Below, piece by piece: positions 1 through 7,572 of a stretch of 8,023 nt of DNA. The translations under genes and the position numbers were made by a program. This DNA comes from UBA1731 sp964440985. GTDB lineage: Bacteria > Verrucomicrobiota > Kiritimatiellia > RFP12 > UBA1067. Positions within the stretch are counted from its first letter, which is position 1. Each line of letters opens with the position of its first letter. The notes under the pieces are model-generated. The model searched no databases and was not told the origin of the DNA. It was given only the letters and a program-made list of their open reading frames with translations. The stretch lies in the NCBI GenBank assembly GCA_964440985.1, contig CAYTWE010000064.1, positions 1 through 8,023 on the forward strand. Reading direction: 5' to 3'.

Positions 1-15
1 TGTCGCGCAACTTTT

Positions 16-24
16 TGGTATAAT
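16..24 (+). promoter_or_regulatory. Extended -10 promoter element upstream of crcB
   Basis: TGG directly followed by a perfect TATAAT (19-24) matches an extended -10 (TGn-TATAAT). With a 17-base spacer the -35 hexamer would end at base 1, so it lies outside the window and cannot be judged. The predicted start of transcription is near base 31, giving a leader of roughly 90 bases before the crcB start codon. Confidence 0.65.
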
Positions 25-81
25 GCGCGGCATTGGGTAGAACGCTTCAAAAATGCTGTTTTGCCCGAATGGCGAATGTAG

Positions 82-97
82 TGCCCGTGAATGGGCA
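82..97 (+). other. Small hairpin in the crcB leader
   Basis: TGCCC (82-86) and GGGCA (93-97) pair perfectly around a six-base loop, ending 13 bases upstream of the Shine-Dalgarno AAGGAG (111-116). A second TGCCC at 62-66 could pair with the same GGGCA, so two mutually exclusive stems are possible. I do not see the conserved core of the fluoride (crcB-type) riboswitch, so any regulatory role is only a suggestion. Confidence 0.35.
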
Positions 98-124
98 TGA
101 GGTACGGAGTAAGGAGCGGTTCTT

Positions 125-481
125 GTGAATTGGGCGTGCATTTTCATTGGCGGTGGCGTGGGAAGCGTGTTGCGCTATGCGGCAGGGCTTTGCATCTGTG
201 CCACGGCGGGCCACTGGATGACATTTACTGTGAATGTCGTCGGCAGTTTCGTTCTTGGGCTCTTCGGCGGATTGTGCGACCGTTTTGGATTGCCGGAGAC
301 TCTGCGGCTTGCATTGACGGTCGGGCTTTGCGGCGGCTTTACCACATTTTCGACATTCACTAAAGAATCGTTCGCCCTTGTGCAGTCCGGTCGTTGGGGT
401 GCATTCGCTGCATATGCACTGGGCAGTGTCATCTTTGGTTTCATGGCGGTGGCGATAGGGTTTGCACTTGCAAAGAATTGA
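125..481 (+). CDS. crcB: Fluoride ion exporter/channel CrcB (Fluc)
   Basis: This 118-residue protein, close to the usual family length, is a Fluc-type fluoride channel. Known members are small four-helix inner-membrane proteins that assemble as antiparallel dimers and let fluoride leave the cytoplasm. Visible signatures are GGGVGSVLRY (residues 9-18) in the first helix, TVNVVGSFVLG (35-45) with the conserved pore Asn37, and GLCGGFTTFSTF (67-78), whose Phe75 and Phe78 match the phenylalanine box lining the fluoride pathway. A fourth hydrophobic segment runs from about residue 95 to 115. The start is GTG at 125, eight bases after a good AAGGAG (111-116); the family's N-terminal glycine motif begins right after it, so no residues seem to be missing. 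It has its own promoter upstream. The link to the glycan genes downstream is probably only positional. A single complete copy suggests a homodimer rather than a paired heterodimer, although a second copy elsewhere cannot be excluded. Confidence 0.96.
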   Translation: MNWACIFIGGGVGSVLRYAAGLCICATAGHWMTFTVNVVGSFVLGLFGGLCDRFGLPETLRLALTVGLCGGFTTFSTFTKESFALVQSGRWGAFAAYALGSVIFGFMAVAIGFALAKN

Positions 482-483
482 AT

Positions 484-506
484 CAGGCGATGCACATATC
501 CGCTTG
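484..506. repeat. Inverted repeat just after crcB
   Basis: CAGGCG (484-489) and CGCTTG (501-506) pair over six positions, one of them G-T, around an 11-base loop. On the + strand the stem is followed by A residues rather than T residues, so it does not qualify as an intrinsic terminator of crcB. Transcription may therefore continue into the next gene. Confidence 0.3.
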
Positions 507-508
507 AG

Positions 509-555
509 AAAAAAAAAATGTATTTGACACAATTGCACCAGCAACGAAAGGTGCA
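509..555 (+). promoter_or_regulatory. Possible promoter region of the beta-repeat protein gene (incomplete)
   Basis: An unbroken A-tract (509-518), resembling an UP element, precedes a perfect TTGACA (524-529). No convincing -10 lies 16-18 bases further on; the best placement (547-552, AAAGGT) matches consensus at only two positions. An inverted repeat, TGCACC (534-539) with GGTGCA (550-555), occupies the place where the -10 should be. It could be an operator over a weak, activator-dependent promoter, or the TTGACA could be coincidental. Confidence 0.25.
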
Positions 556-595
556 TCTCAAAACGAAACGGCCGAAGGCAGAAAGGATAGGAGTG

Positions 596-3500
596 ATGGA
601 CATGACTGCAAGGTTTGCTTTTGCGTTTGTGGCGACGTTCGCCTATGCCGCATTTGCGGCGGATGTAGTGTGGATCGGCAATGACGGCGGCTATTGGGAG
701 GATGGCGCGAACTGGGAGGGCGGAAGAAAGCCTGGATCGGGGGACACCGCCGTGTTCAATCCCGGCGATGGGAATGTGCTGAATGTAATCAGTGTAGGAT
801 ATGACTCTGAACAGGGTTTTTCGTATTCAGCCTGCCGCGGATTTCGGTTCCTGAGCGGCGAGACCACGATTCATGTGGCGAAGAACCAGATATACCTTAA
901 CAACAGCGGTGCGGAAACCGAGATCTTCGTTGACGAACAGGCGACAGGGACAATTTCGAACAACATCGTCACCGGGCTGTATCTGACTGACAACTCCACC
1001 AAGCCGCTTCTCGTAAAGCGCGGTAAAGGTGTGTTCAACAAGTGCGGCAGCAACTGGTTTGAAGGGTATGGGATATGTCCGACCACATTTGCCGTTGAAG
1101 ATGGAACGGTAAACATGTTCAATACGCTTTGTCCCAGCGGAACCGGATCCGCGCTTTCCACAATCTCAAACGTGCTGGTCAAATCAGGTGCAGCGCTCAA
1201 CTACCGGCATCAGTCGAGACTAAGCTCAGTGGCGACGCTTGAACTGGAAAACGGATCGTTGCTGCGCCTTTCGAATGGAGCGTCCGTTCAATGCGAAAAG
1301 ATAGTCGGCGGGGGAGAGATTTCGCTCGCGGACAACGGAACGTCTGCCGGAAAGGTGCTTGGGACGGGGACTGACCTCAGCGGTTGGACTGGAACCCTCC
1401 GGGTGGAGGTGCCGAACGTCACTTATGGCGACAGTACGACGGCAGGGTGGATTTCGCTCAATCCTGAGGCATGGATGATATGCTCACCGACTGGCATCAC
1501 GAGTTTTGCTGCACCTGCCGATGGCGGGACAGTGATCTCGAACGGCGTCTATTCGCGTGGCGCTGTGCATGTGCGTGGAGGCAGCCTTGAATTCAGGAAT
1601 CTCGATCTGGACGGAAGGGCGGTCAACAACCTCTCAACACTGATGGTGGATAGTCCATTAAGGATATCCGGCGGCAGTCTGCGGATTGGCGGCTACGGAC
1701 TGTACCTTCGTCAGGGGTCGCAGTTCAGCGTAAGCGGAGCATACGTCGCCGGCGGAGATGTCGCGTACTACGGCAAGGTACGCCATCCGGTCGGGTTCTA
1801 CATAAACGAAAACAACAACGCTGCGAGGCTGTTCGAAGCGGAGGATGGTGCGACAGTCGTCATGTCGGGAAGGTATGCAATCACCAACCGCTTTTCCGGA
1901 TGCACCGTCATCCAGACGAGTTCCGTTGCTTATCCGGACAAGGGAGATGTGGTTGCGACGGAGGATTCACCGGCCGTTGCAAGGTTTGACGATGCAAAGC
2001 TTGTCTATTCCGGACGTTCCGCGGGCTTCGTGTATGGCGTAAGGGCAACAACCCCAAAGTTGAGGATGCAGGTTGGCGAGAAGGGGCTGCACATCGATTT
2101 CGATTCGCAAGACTGGCATGCCGACTGTGCGAACTACCGCTGGTGCTTCTCCGCACCGTTTGAGACCGCTTCGGACGTCGAGCGCGATGGCGGAGTGCTT
2201 GTGACCGGTGGCGGATTCCTTGATGTGGCGACACCTTGGCTTATCAAAGGACTGTTCGACTGTCAGGATGGAGTTCTGCGCATCTACAACCGCAGCTCGG
2301 ACTGGGTTGAAGCCCCGACGCAGGCCATCGGTACAACGCTTCCCATGTTTGGGTCGGGAGACATGAGGATGGGGTCGGCGAAATTCATCGTACTTGGAGT
2401 TGAAGATAAGATGACCGTCCGTCTCGGCACAGGCGGAAAGTTCCGCTTCAACGGGGCTGCCACGCTTGCGACAAGTGACTATACCTCACCGACGTCAACC
2501 GCCCATAATTTCGAACTTGGCGAAATCGTCGCTGAAGATGGCGGTGCGCTGTTCATTGTGGACAAACACGATACTATGGACGGCACGGTAAAGTCTGCCG
2601 TCGCCCCTGCGCAGACTGCGGATGGGCGCGTTGTCGCCCCAGTGATAGTGTCCACCGCGAAGACCCTGAGCTTTGCGTCATACGACGCCGAGCTTGGTTT
2701 CCGCAAGTTCTCCGGGTATGTCGAAGGGCTCGGCGGCGGCGCAAATTCAACCGCCATTGTGTCTTCCGGGCCGATCACGCTTGCGTCTGACGCAACGGTT
2801 GCCGCGCTCAAGGTCAACGGATGCCATCCGCATGAAACAAATGGCGATGCAGGCGTGGTCACGATAGCGGACGGAACGCGGCTCACCATCGGCAACGGGA
2901 TCGGCGTTCCGACTCTGCTGATGGAGAATGGACAGTACACCAGTGCGGCGCATATCGCAGGCGACGGCACACTTGCGTTCGCCGGCGGCAAAGGTCTTGT
3001 TGTGGTGAGCCAGCCATCGAACGGACTGTGGCCGTCAAGAATCTCGGCGAAGATCGCATCGGACAACGCAATCACCGTAATGGCGCCGCTGAACGACGAG
3101 TGGGGGAATGCGCTTGACATGGTTGGTGAGCAGTCGTATTCTGGCGGAACAACGGTGAAGGGCGCAATCGTAAGGCCGTGCGGCGACAGTTCGCTTGGTG
3201 TGGGTGAGGTCTATCTTGCGAACGGTGAACTTGGCGGCGGTGGACTGTGGATGGGGACGCGAGGCGTGAAGATATCGAACAGAATAAAGGCAGCCGGTTG
3301 GGGTACGCGATTGCGTATTCGGTCCAAACTGAGCCTTGGCGACAGCAGAGGTGCGATAACGTTTACGGAGGACGGCGAAATCTCCGGTGATGTTGAGGCC
3401 TACGCCCCATTGAGGATCAGCGCCATTGGAGATGGGGTGAGCGGTCTTGTTTCCGGCGAGATATCGGGTGACAGGGTTCAGGTCTGGAACACAACGAACG

Positions 3501-3961
3501 CCGTCGGTGTCTCCGAGATTGTATTTTCAGGAGCGAATTCGTACACTGGAGGAACTGAGGTCGTCCGCTCCGTCCTGAAAATCGAGGCAGACGGAACTGT
3601 CGGCACGGGGGATGTGATGCTTGATGACGGAACGCTTGTCTTCTCCAACGGCAAAGAGGATGTCTCGCTTACGAACAGGATCTGCGGCGTCGGCGTTGTG
3701 CGTCTCACCGGCAGAGGGATGGTGACGCTTGGGGCGGTTGATGGGCAGGACGGAACAGGGCTTGCGCTCGATGTCAGGCGCGGAACTACGCAGGTTTCGT
3801 CCCTTTCGGGATTCGCCTCAATAAGCGCTCCGTCTGCCGGATTTGCGCGGATTGTGGTCGGCGACGACAACATATCGTTCGACGGGGCGATTTGCGGCAA
3901 CGTCACGCTCGTAAAGCGAAGCGAATGGCATGAAAGAGGGTTCGTGATAGGGATAAGATAG
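596..3961 (+). CDS. Secreted autotransporter-associated beta-strand-repeat (PATR-like) protein, no barrel
   Basis: This protein of 1121 residues appears to be exported and to fold as a long beta-helix. Residues 1-21 form a signal peptide: Arg6, a hydrophobic Phe/Ala core, and the cleavage site AFA before Ala22-Asp23. Right after it, WIGNDGGYWEDGANW (26-40 approximately) is the Trp/Asn-rich opening typical of proteins with autotransporter-associated repeats. Two clear repeats are YSGGTTVKGA (from residue 848) and NSYTGGTEVV (from residue 981), each followed by the 'GTG-V-L-DG-L' rhythm; the middle is a looser Gly/Ser/Thr/Val-rich beta pattern. The C-terminus ends GFVIGIR and shows no beta-barrel, PEP-CTERM or LPXTG signal, so the route to the surface is unclear. 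The frame stays open back to 518, but ATG 596 is preferred: AAAGGA lies 8 bases upstream and the signal peptide starts there. ATG 602, 8 bases after TAGGAG, is equally possible. The gene lies 11 bases before the next one, so both are probably one operon. Its exact function is unknown; adhesion or glycan scaffolding is inference. Confidence 0.85.
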   Translation: MDMTARFAFAFVATFAYAAFAADVVWIGNDGGYWEDGANWEGGRKPGSGDTAVFNPGDGNVLNVISVGYDSEQGFSYSACRGFRFLSGETTIHVAKNQIYLNNSGAETEIFVDEQATGTISNNIVTGLYLTDNSTKPLLVKRGKGVFNKCGSNWFEGYGICPTTFAVEDGTVNMFNTLCPSGTGSALSTISNVLVKSGAALNYRHQSRLSSVATLELENGSLLRLSNGASVQCEKIVGGGEISLADNGTSAGKVLGTGTDLSGWTGTLRVEVPNVTYGDSTTAGWISLNPEAWMICSPTGITSFAAPADGGTVISNGVYSRGAVHVRGGSLEFRNLDLDGRAVNNLSTLMVDSPLRISGGSLRIGGYGLYLRQGSQFSVSGAYVAGGDVAYYGKVRHPVGFYINENNNAARLFEAEDGATVVMSGRYAITNRFSGCTVIQTSSVAYPDKGDVVATEDSPAVARFDDAKLVYSGRSAGFVYGVRATTPKLRMQVGEKGLHIDFDSQDWHADCANYRWCFSAPFETASDVERDGGVLVTGGGFLDVATPWLIKGLFDCQDGVLRIYNRSSDWVEAPTQAIGTTLPMFGSGDMRMGSAKFIVLGVEDKMTVRLGTGGKFRFNGAATLATSDYTSPTSTAHNFELGEIVAEDGGALFIVDKHDTMDGTVKSAVAPAQTADGRVVAPVIVSTAKTLSFASYDAELGFRKFSGYVEGLGGGANSTAIVSSGPITLASDATVAALKVNGCHPHETNGDAGVVTIADGTRLTIGNGIGVPTLLMENGQYTSAAHIAGDGTLAFAGGKGLVVVSQPSNGLWPSRISAKIASDNAITVMAPLNDEWGNALDMVGEQSYSGGTTVKGAIVRPCGDSSLGVGEVYLANGELGGGGLWMGTRGVKISNRIKAAGWGTRLRIRSKLSLGDSRGAITFTEDGEISGDVEAYAPLRISAIGDGVSGLVSGEISGDRVQVWNTTNAVGVSEIVFSGANSYTGGTEVVRSVLKIEADGTVGTGDVMLDDGTLVFSNGKEDVSLTNRICGVGVVRLTGRGMVTLGAVDGQDGTGLALDVRRGTTQVSSLSGFASISAPSAGFARIVVGDDNISFDGAICGNVTLVKRSEWHERGFVIGIR

Positions 3962-3972
3962 GGGACGGTCAC

Positions 3973-6900
3973 ATGAACAGCAGATGTATGATAACAGTTG
4001 TCGTTGCAGCGGTTGCGCTTACGCTGAACGGTGCAGATCCGCTTCGCAATCCTGCCCTCGCAAATGTTGCGGTCGGGGCGGCGCCGCTTCACGATCCGAT
4101 CGCGATTGTCGTTGACGGAGTTGCGCAGTTTCAGTTCGCTGCGACTGGCGGCGTCCGTACGGTGAAGGCGCGTGATGCGCTCACAGAGGCGTTTGAGAAG
4201 GCCGGGGTCAGGTTCATGCCGGGCCACGGAAGGTTCACGTTCAGGCTGCATGACAACGGTTCAGCCACGAACGAGGCGTTCACAGTGAAAACGGACGCAG
4301 ATGGGGTCACGATCTCCGGGCAGACGCTGTGGGGGGCGGACGACTTCATTGAGCGATTTCTTGGTGCGAGATTCTACCACGCGGGAGTGGATGGGGAGCT
4401 GCATCCGGAGGTGCGCAACCTTACGTTGAAGCCAATGTCCTATTCCGACAGTCCGAGAATGCGCAATCGCGGCGGGTGGCCCGTCGAGGGCGAGGTGCTT
4501 GGTAGTCTGAAGGAAATGTCGCATACGCTTGGCGTGGAGATCACGCGCAACGATTGGCTCAAATGGCGCGAACGCAACAGGGCGTTCAACGCGAGCGATT
4601 TCATCATCATGCACGAGCCGGAGCCCACCAAGTGGTCAAGGTACTATGCGGACAAGGTGACGAATCTCATCGAGCGAAGCTTCTTCAGGCGTGCGGACGG
4701 AAAGCTTTTCCATAATTTCAACGACCACATGGGGAACTCGTATGACGTCACGTCCTTTGATTTTGTGGAATGCCTCATTGAAACATACAGGCATTACTAT
4801 TCGCTCCCGAAGGCGGAGCGCAATTCCCTTACCGGGTTCAGGTATCTCACAGACGAATACATCGTGTTTGGGCAGACGGACACCCAGCCGCAGCTCCACG
4901 AGATGCAGGCGGTGGAAGTGGTGAAGCGCGAAGGGCTTATCACCGAGAAGAACATCGCACTTGGTGAACCTGGCTGGTTCAGCGACGTATATGCACGGTT
5001 CTACAGGCGATTGGCGGAACGCATCAAGGAGGAGTTCCCGGGAAAGAAGCTTATCGTGATGCCCTACCAAACATACACGTATCCGCCGACGCAGGAGCGG
5101 TTCTACCCGCTTCCGGACAACATTGAGGCGGGTGTGTGCCTTGGACATATGCCGCGTTTTGTGAAGAACAAGGCGGCGCTTGAGGATGCGAAGCGACATC
5201 TCGGCGGATGGAGACGCGCACTCGGTGGGCGTCCTGTGCAGGAGACGTGGGCGTACGCCTCCGCGAACAACGCATTCGTGCAGGCCTGCGCGTTCAACTA
5301 TACCGGCGAATTCATCCGCGAGATGGGTCCGCTTCTTGGTGACATAGGCATCTTTCATGAACAGGGGCCGATGTCCTCTAAGTTCCCTGGACATTCCACC
5401 CATGCTCTGTTCCACTGGGAACTCTATGTGATGGAGCGCCAGGTCTGGGATGAGAGCTTCAACGTCAATGCGGCGCTTGACGAATATTTCGATCTGATGT
5501 ACGGCGCTGCCGCCGCTGACCTGAAGAGATTCTACGGCATCCTGACTGCAGCCTACGAGAAGTTCGCTGTCGCGAACAGGAATCCCAACCAGCTTTATCC
5601 GCAAAAGACATTGAATGACATGGAGCGCTGCCTTGACGATGCGGACAGGGCGGCGGCATCCTGCACTGAACGTGAACGCGCACGGATCAAGCGTTTCGAA
5701 ATGCCGTTCAGGCGTGAGATAAAGTCACACCGCGCCCGTCACGCATTCACGACGCCGCAGACGCTTGCGAACCGGACAACGGCGCAGATCGTCATTGACG
5801 GTCGTGACGACGAGGATGACTGGGGAAACGCCCACCTTGCCGATGTGTGCCGCAGCGACGGAAGCGGCGAGGCGCCGCAATTCGCACCGACGGTCAGGCT
5901 TCTTTGGAATGATGGCGGAATCTACGGCTGTGTGGTTCAGACGAACGACGCCCGCATGAGCGAAGCATCCTTGTGGAAAAACGACACTGTGGAGTTCATT
6001 GTCGCGCCTGGCCTCGGAAAGGAGCGTTACTATCAGGTTGCGTTCGATGCAAAGGGGCGCATCTTCACGCAACGGCGTGTGCTGAAGCCGATTCCGCAGC
6101 AGAGTGACCTCAACTGGAAAGCTCCTGGGATGAAATTCATGACGCGAGAATGCGGAAAGGGCTGGGCGGTTGAGTTCTTCATTCCGTTTGCGGCGTACGA
6201 GAATCCGCCTCCACGACCGTACGACAGCTGGAACTACCTCGTAACCTACACAAAGCTGTCCGAGCCGCAGGAGATGGTTTCCACTTCATCGACGCTCGGC
6301 AACAATCTCGTGCCAGACCGCTATGGGGTGATGAAGTTCCTTGGACGCAAGACGTTGGCGTCCGCCGCTCCGCCGTATGCAGATACGCGCAAGTATCGCG
6401 GCTACCGCGAAAACGATCACGTGTACGAAGCGTCCGTGCTGCTCAAGAACGATGTGGGGTTCTACGGCATGGAACTCATGACGTACAAACCTGACAGGAA
6501 CGGCGAGACGGACACCTTCTTCTTTCTTTCGTCACCACGCTACTATGGCGGGTTCGGGTCGTCCAGCTGTCGTTTCCTGCGGATGAACGTGAACGGCATC
6601 GCATTGGATAGGCTGTATCCTGCGCCGGATGCGCTTCGCAGGTCAAAGGCCGGCAATCCGGTGTGGAAGCTCAACTTTGATGGCGCCGGCGTAGATGTCG
6701 AGGCCTCCCGCAAGCCTGGCGACCAGCTTCTGTATTTGACTTTCAGCCGTGCGCAGGAGTCGGTGACGCAGGTGACGAACGCCTTGGTGTCGCTTGAGTG
6801 CTTCATTTCTGCGTATGACAGGCAGGAACGTTACGACAGGTTCTGCCGCACCGCCCGGCGGCATCTTGGTATGCACAAAGGACGCCACACCGCGCACAGG

Positions 6901-7179
6901 ATTGTCGAGACGGACAGGTTTCTGTTTCTGGCTGACCATGTGCTGGACGGCACTGCGGAGGACCGAGGCAACGGTCCGTCGTACGTGAAACTTCCGGAGG
7001 ATTGGAGCGGCATTGAAAGATGCGAACTCGATATGCAGAAGACATACTGGTGCGGGGTGCGCTTCCATCTGAAAAAGGACTTTGCCCCGTTTACGGTCGG
7101 AATCCTCCAGACGCAGAACCGCACATCCAACGCTGAATGTGAAAAACTCCTTGGTATCGAACAGATGCAAAGACACTGA
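3973..7179 (+). CDS. Secreted DUF4838 glycosidase-like protein with CBM9-like domain
   Basis: This 1068-residue protein is probably exported: residues 1-21 have Arg4, a Val/Ala/Leu core and a likely cleavage near Gly20-Ala21-Asp22. Residues about 40-150 resemble the accessory N-terminal domain of alpha-glucuronidase-type enzymes, with the hallmark TLWGADDFIERFLGARFYH (118-136). Residues about 160-560 match DUF4838: YQTYTYPP (365-372), GIFHEQG (459-465, with Glu463 a possible active-site residue), and the NVNAALDEYFDLMYGAAA block (497 onward), which matches the usual 'lideFf..yYG.Aa' signature. Residues about 605-790 look like a CBM9-type beta-sandwich, beginning IVIDGRDDEDDW and including LWKNDTVEFIV (667-677). 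Residues about 800-1068 are beta-rich but I recognise no family. Catalysis by DUF4838 is not firmly established; a role on uronic-acid or other complex glycans is inferred from the domain relationship. ATG 3973 is chosen because AGGGGA (3960-3965) lies 7 bases upstream, overlapping the previous stop codon. Translational coupling within one operon is likely. Confidence 0.9.
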   Translation: MNSRCMITVVVAAVALTLNGADPLRNPALANVAVGAAPLHDPIAIVVDGVAQFQFAATGGVRTVKARDALTEAFEKAGVRFMPGHGRFTFRLHDNGSATNEAFTVKTDADGVTISGQTLWGADDFIERFLGARFYHAGVDGELHPEVRNLTLKPMSYSDSPRMRNRGGWPVEGEVLGSLKEMSHTLGVEITRNDWLKWRERNRAFNASDFIIMHEPEPTKWSRYYADKVTNLIERSFFRRADGKLFHNFNDHMGNSYDVTSFDFVECLIETYRHYYSLPKAERNSLTGFRYLTDEYIVFGQTDTQPQLHEMQAVEVVKREGLITEKNIALGEPGWFSDVYARFYRRLAERIKEEFPGKKLIVMPYQTYTYPPTQERFYPLPDNIEAGVCLGHMPRFVKNKAALEDAKRHLGGWRRALGGRPVQETWAYASANNAFVQACAFNYTGEFIREMGPLLGDIGIFHEQGPMSSKFPGHSTHALFHWELYVMERQVWDESFNVNAALDEYFDLMYGAAAADLKRFYGILTAAYEKFAVANRNPNQLYPQKTLNDMERCLDDADRAAASCTERERARIKRFEMPFRREIKSHRARHAFTTPQTLANRTTAQIVIDGRDDEDDWGNAHLADVCRSDGSGEAPQFAPTVRLLWNDGGIYGCVVQTNDARMSEASLWKNDTVEFIVAPGLGKERYYQVAFDAKGRIFTQRRVLKPIPQQSDLNWKAPGMKFMTRECGKGWAVEFFIPFAAYENPPPRPYDSWNYLVTYTKLSEPQEMVSTSSTLGNNLVPDRYGVMKFLGRKTLASAAPPYADTRKYRGYRENDHVYEASVLLKNDVGFYGMELMTYKPDRNGETDTFFFLSSPRYYGGFGSSSCRFLRMNVNGIALDRLYPAPDALRRSKAGNPVWKLNFDGAGVDVEASRKPGDQLLYLTFSRAQESVTQVTNALVSLECFISAYDRQERYDRFCRTARRHLGMHKGRHTAHRIVETDRFLFLADHVLDGTAEDRGNGPSYVKLPEDWSGIERCELDMQKTYWCGVRFHLKKDFAPFTVGILQTQNRTSNAECEKLLGIEQMQRH

Positions 7180-7261
7180 GGATGCTGTGATATAGCGGGT
7201 AATCCATTTTCGGATGTGGCGATGTGTTTTTGACAGGGCAATTTAAACCGAAAAATCTTGC

Positions 7262-7336
7262 TGCTTCCTCTGCGCGAGAAACAGCCCACCCAACACAAAA
7301 AGCACTGCGCGTCTCCGTGCCATTGCGTTGAAGCAT
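7262..7336. repeat. Probable copy of a dispersed 'gcagagacgcagag'-type intergenic element
   Basis: CTTCCTCTGCGCGAGAAAC near the left edge and GCGCGTCTCCGTGCC followed by ATTGCGTTGAA on the right resemble the degenerate 'ctctgcgtctccgtgtctctgcgttga' repeats I know from intergenic DNA of several bacterial groups. CTGCGCG occurs twice, at 7270-7276 and 7305-7311. The identification rests on pattern memory only, and the boundaries are approximate. Confidence 0.4.
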
Positions 7337-7352
7337 CAGTCACCAACAATCT

Positions 7353-7377
7353 GTGAGATTACGGTGCGGACGAAATC
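7353..7377 (+). repeat. Hairpin-forming 21-base repeat, copy 1
   Basis: The core (7357-7377) is GATTACG, a loop GTGCGGA, then CGAAATC. The two arms pair at six of seven positions, so each copy can fold on itself like a REP element. The core is identical to copy 2, 88 bases downstream in the same orientation. The preceding TGT is also shared. Confidence 0.8.
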
Positions 7378-7440
7378 ATTTCGGGGTCAGGAGTGGCTTG
7401 GTTCGGTGTTTTCGGTGGTAGAAACTGCCAGTTCCATTTT

Positions 7441-7465
7441 GTAGGATTACGGTGCGGACGAAATC
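7441..7465 (+). repeat. Hairpin-forming 21-base repeat, copy 2
   Basis: The core at 7445-7465 is identical to copy 1 over all 21 bases. Flanking sequence beyond TGT (7439-7443 region) is not conserved, so the repeat boundary is sharp. CGCG follows the copy, as it also does in the diverged copy 3. Confidence 0.8.
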
Positions 7466-7479
7466 GCGTTCGGTCGGTG

Positions 7480-7494
7480 ATCGTGGCACACGAT
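7480..7494. repeat. Perfect 6-bp hairpin
   Basis: ATCGTG (7480-7485) and CACGAT (7489-7494) form a perfect stem with a three-base GCA loop, between hairpin-repeat copies 2 and 3. No T-run follows on either strand, so it is not an intrinsic terminator. It may be part of the same mobile or structured intergenic material. Confidence 0.4.
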
Positions 7495-7538
7495 GGGGCG
7501 AAAATGGCGGGGGTGAGGGAAGGAGATGGCGTGAACGG

Positions 7539-7566
7539 TGTGGGATTGCGGAAATGGGAAATCGCG
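7539..7566 (+). repeat. Hairpin-forming repeat, diverged copy 3
   Basis: TGTGGGATTGCGG (7539-7551) and GGGAAATCGCG (7556-7566) align with copy 2 and its right flank, TGTAGGATTACGG and GACGAAATCGCG, with a changed, shorter middle. The GATT and AATC ends that close the hairpin are kept, while the loop has decayed. Confidence 0.45.
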
Positions 7567-7572
7567 AGGATT

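Noticed and set aside
25..124. Fluoride riboswitch upstream of crcB
   Set aside because: I cannot find the conserved GGCGATGG-like start and its pseudoknot partner. A covariance-model scan would decide.
518..595. Upstream ATG (518) as the true start of the beta-repeat protein
   Set aside because: The added 26 residues are charged and precede a perfect signal peptide, and only an A-tract, not a Shine-Dalgarno, lies before ATG 518.
4636..5604. 322-residue open frame on the - strand inside the DUF4838 gene
   Set aside because: It lies entirely within a gene with clear domain signatures on the other strand. Long antisense frames are expected in GC-rich coding DNA, and no domain is recognisable.
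7200..7231. Intrinsic terminator after the DUF4838 gene
   Set aside because: The T-run at 7227-7231 is short and the possible stems before it have only three or four pairs, so I would not call it.
7230..7258. Promoter starting with TTGACA at 7230-7235
   Set aside because: At spacers of 16 to 18 bases no -10 with more than two or three consensus matches is present, and no gene follows.
6831..7349. 172-residue open frame on the - strand over the end of the DUF4838 gene
   Set aside because: It overlaps the real gene for most of its length and begins in repeat-like intergenic DNA, with no supporting protein features.
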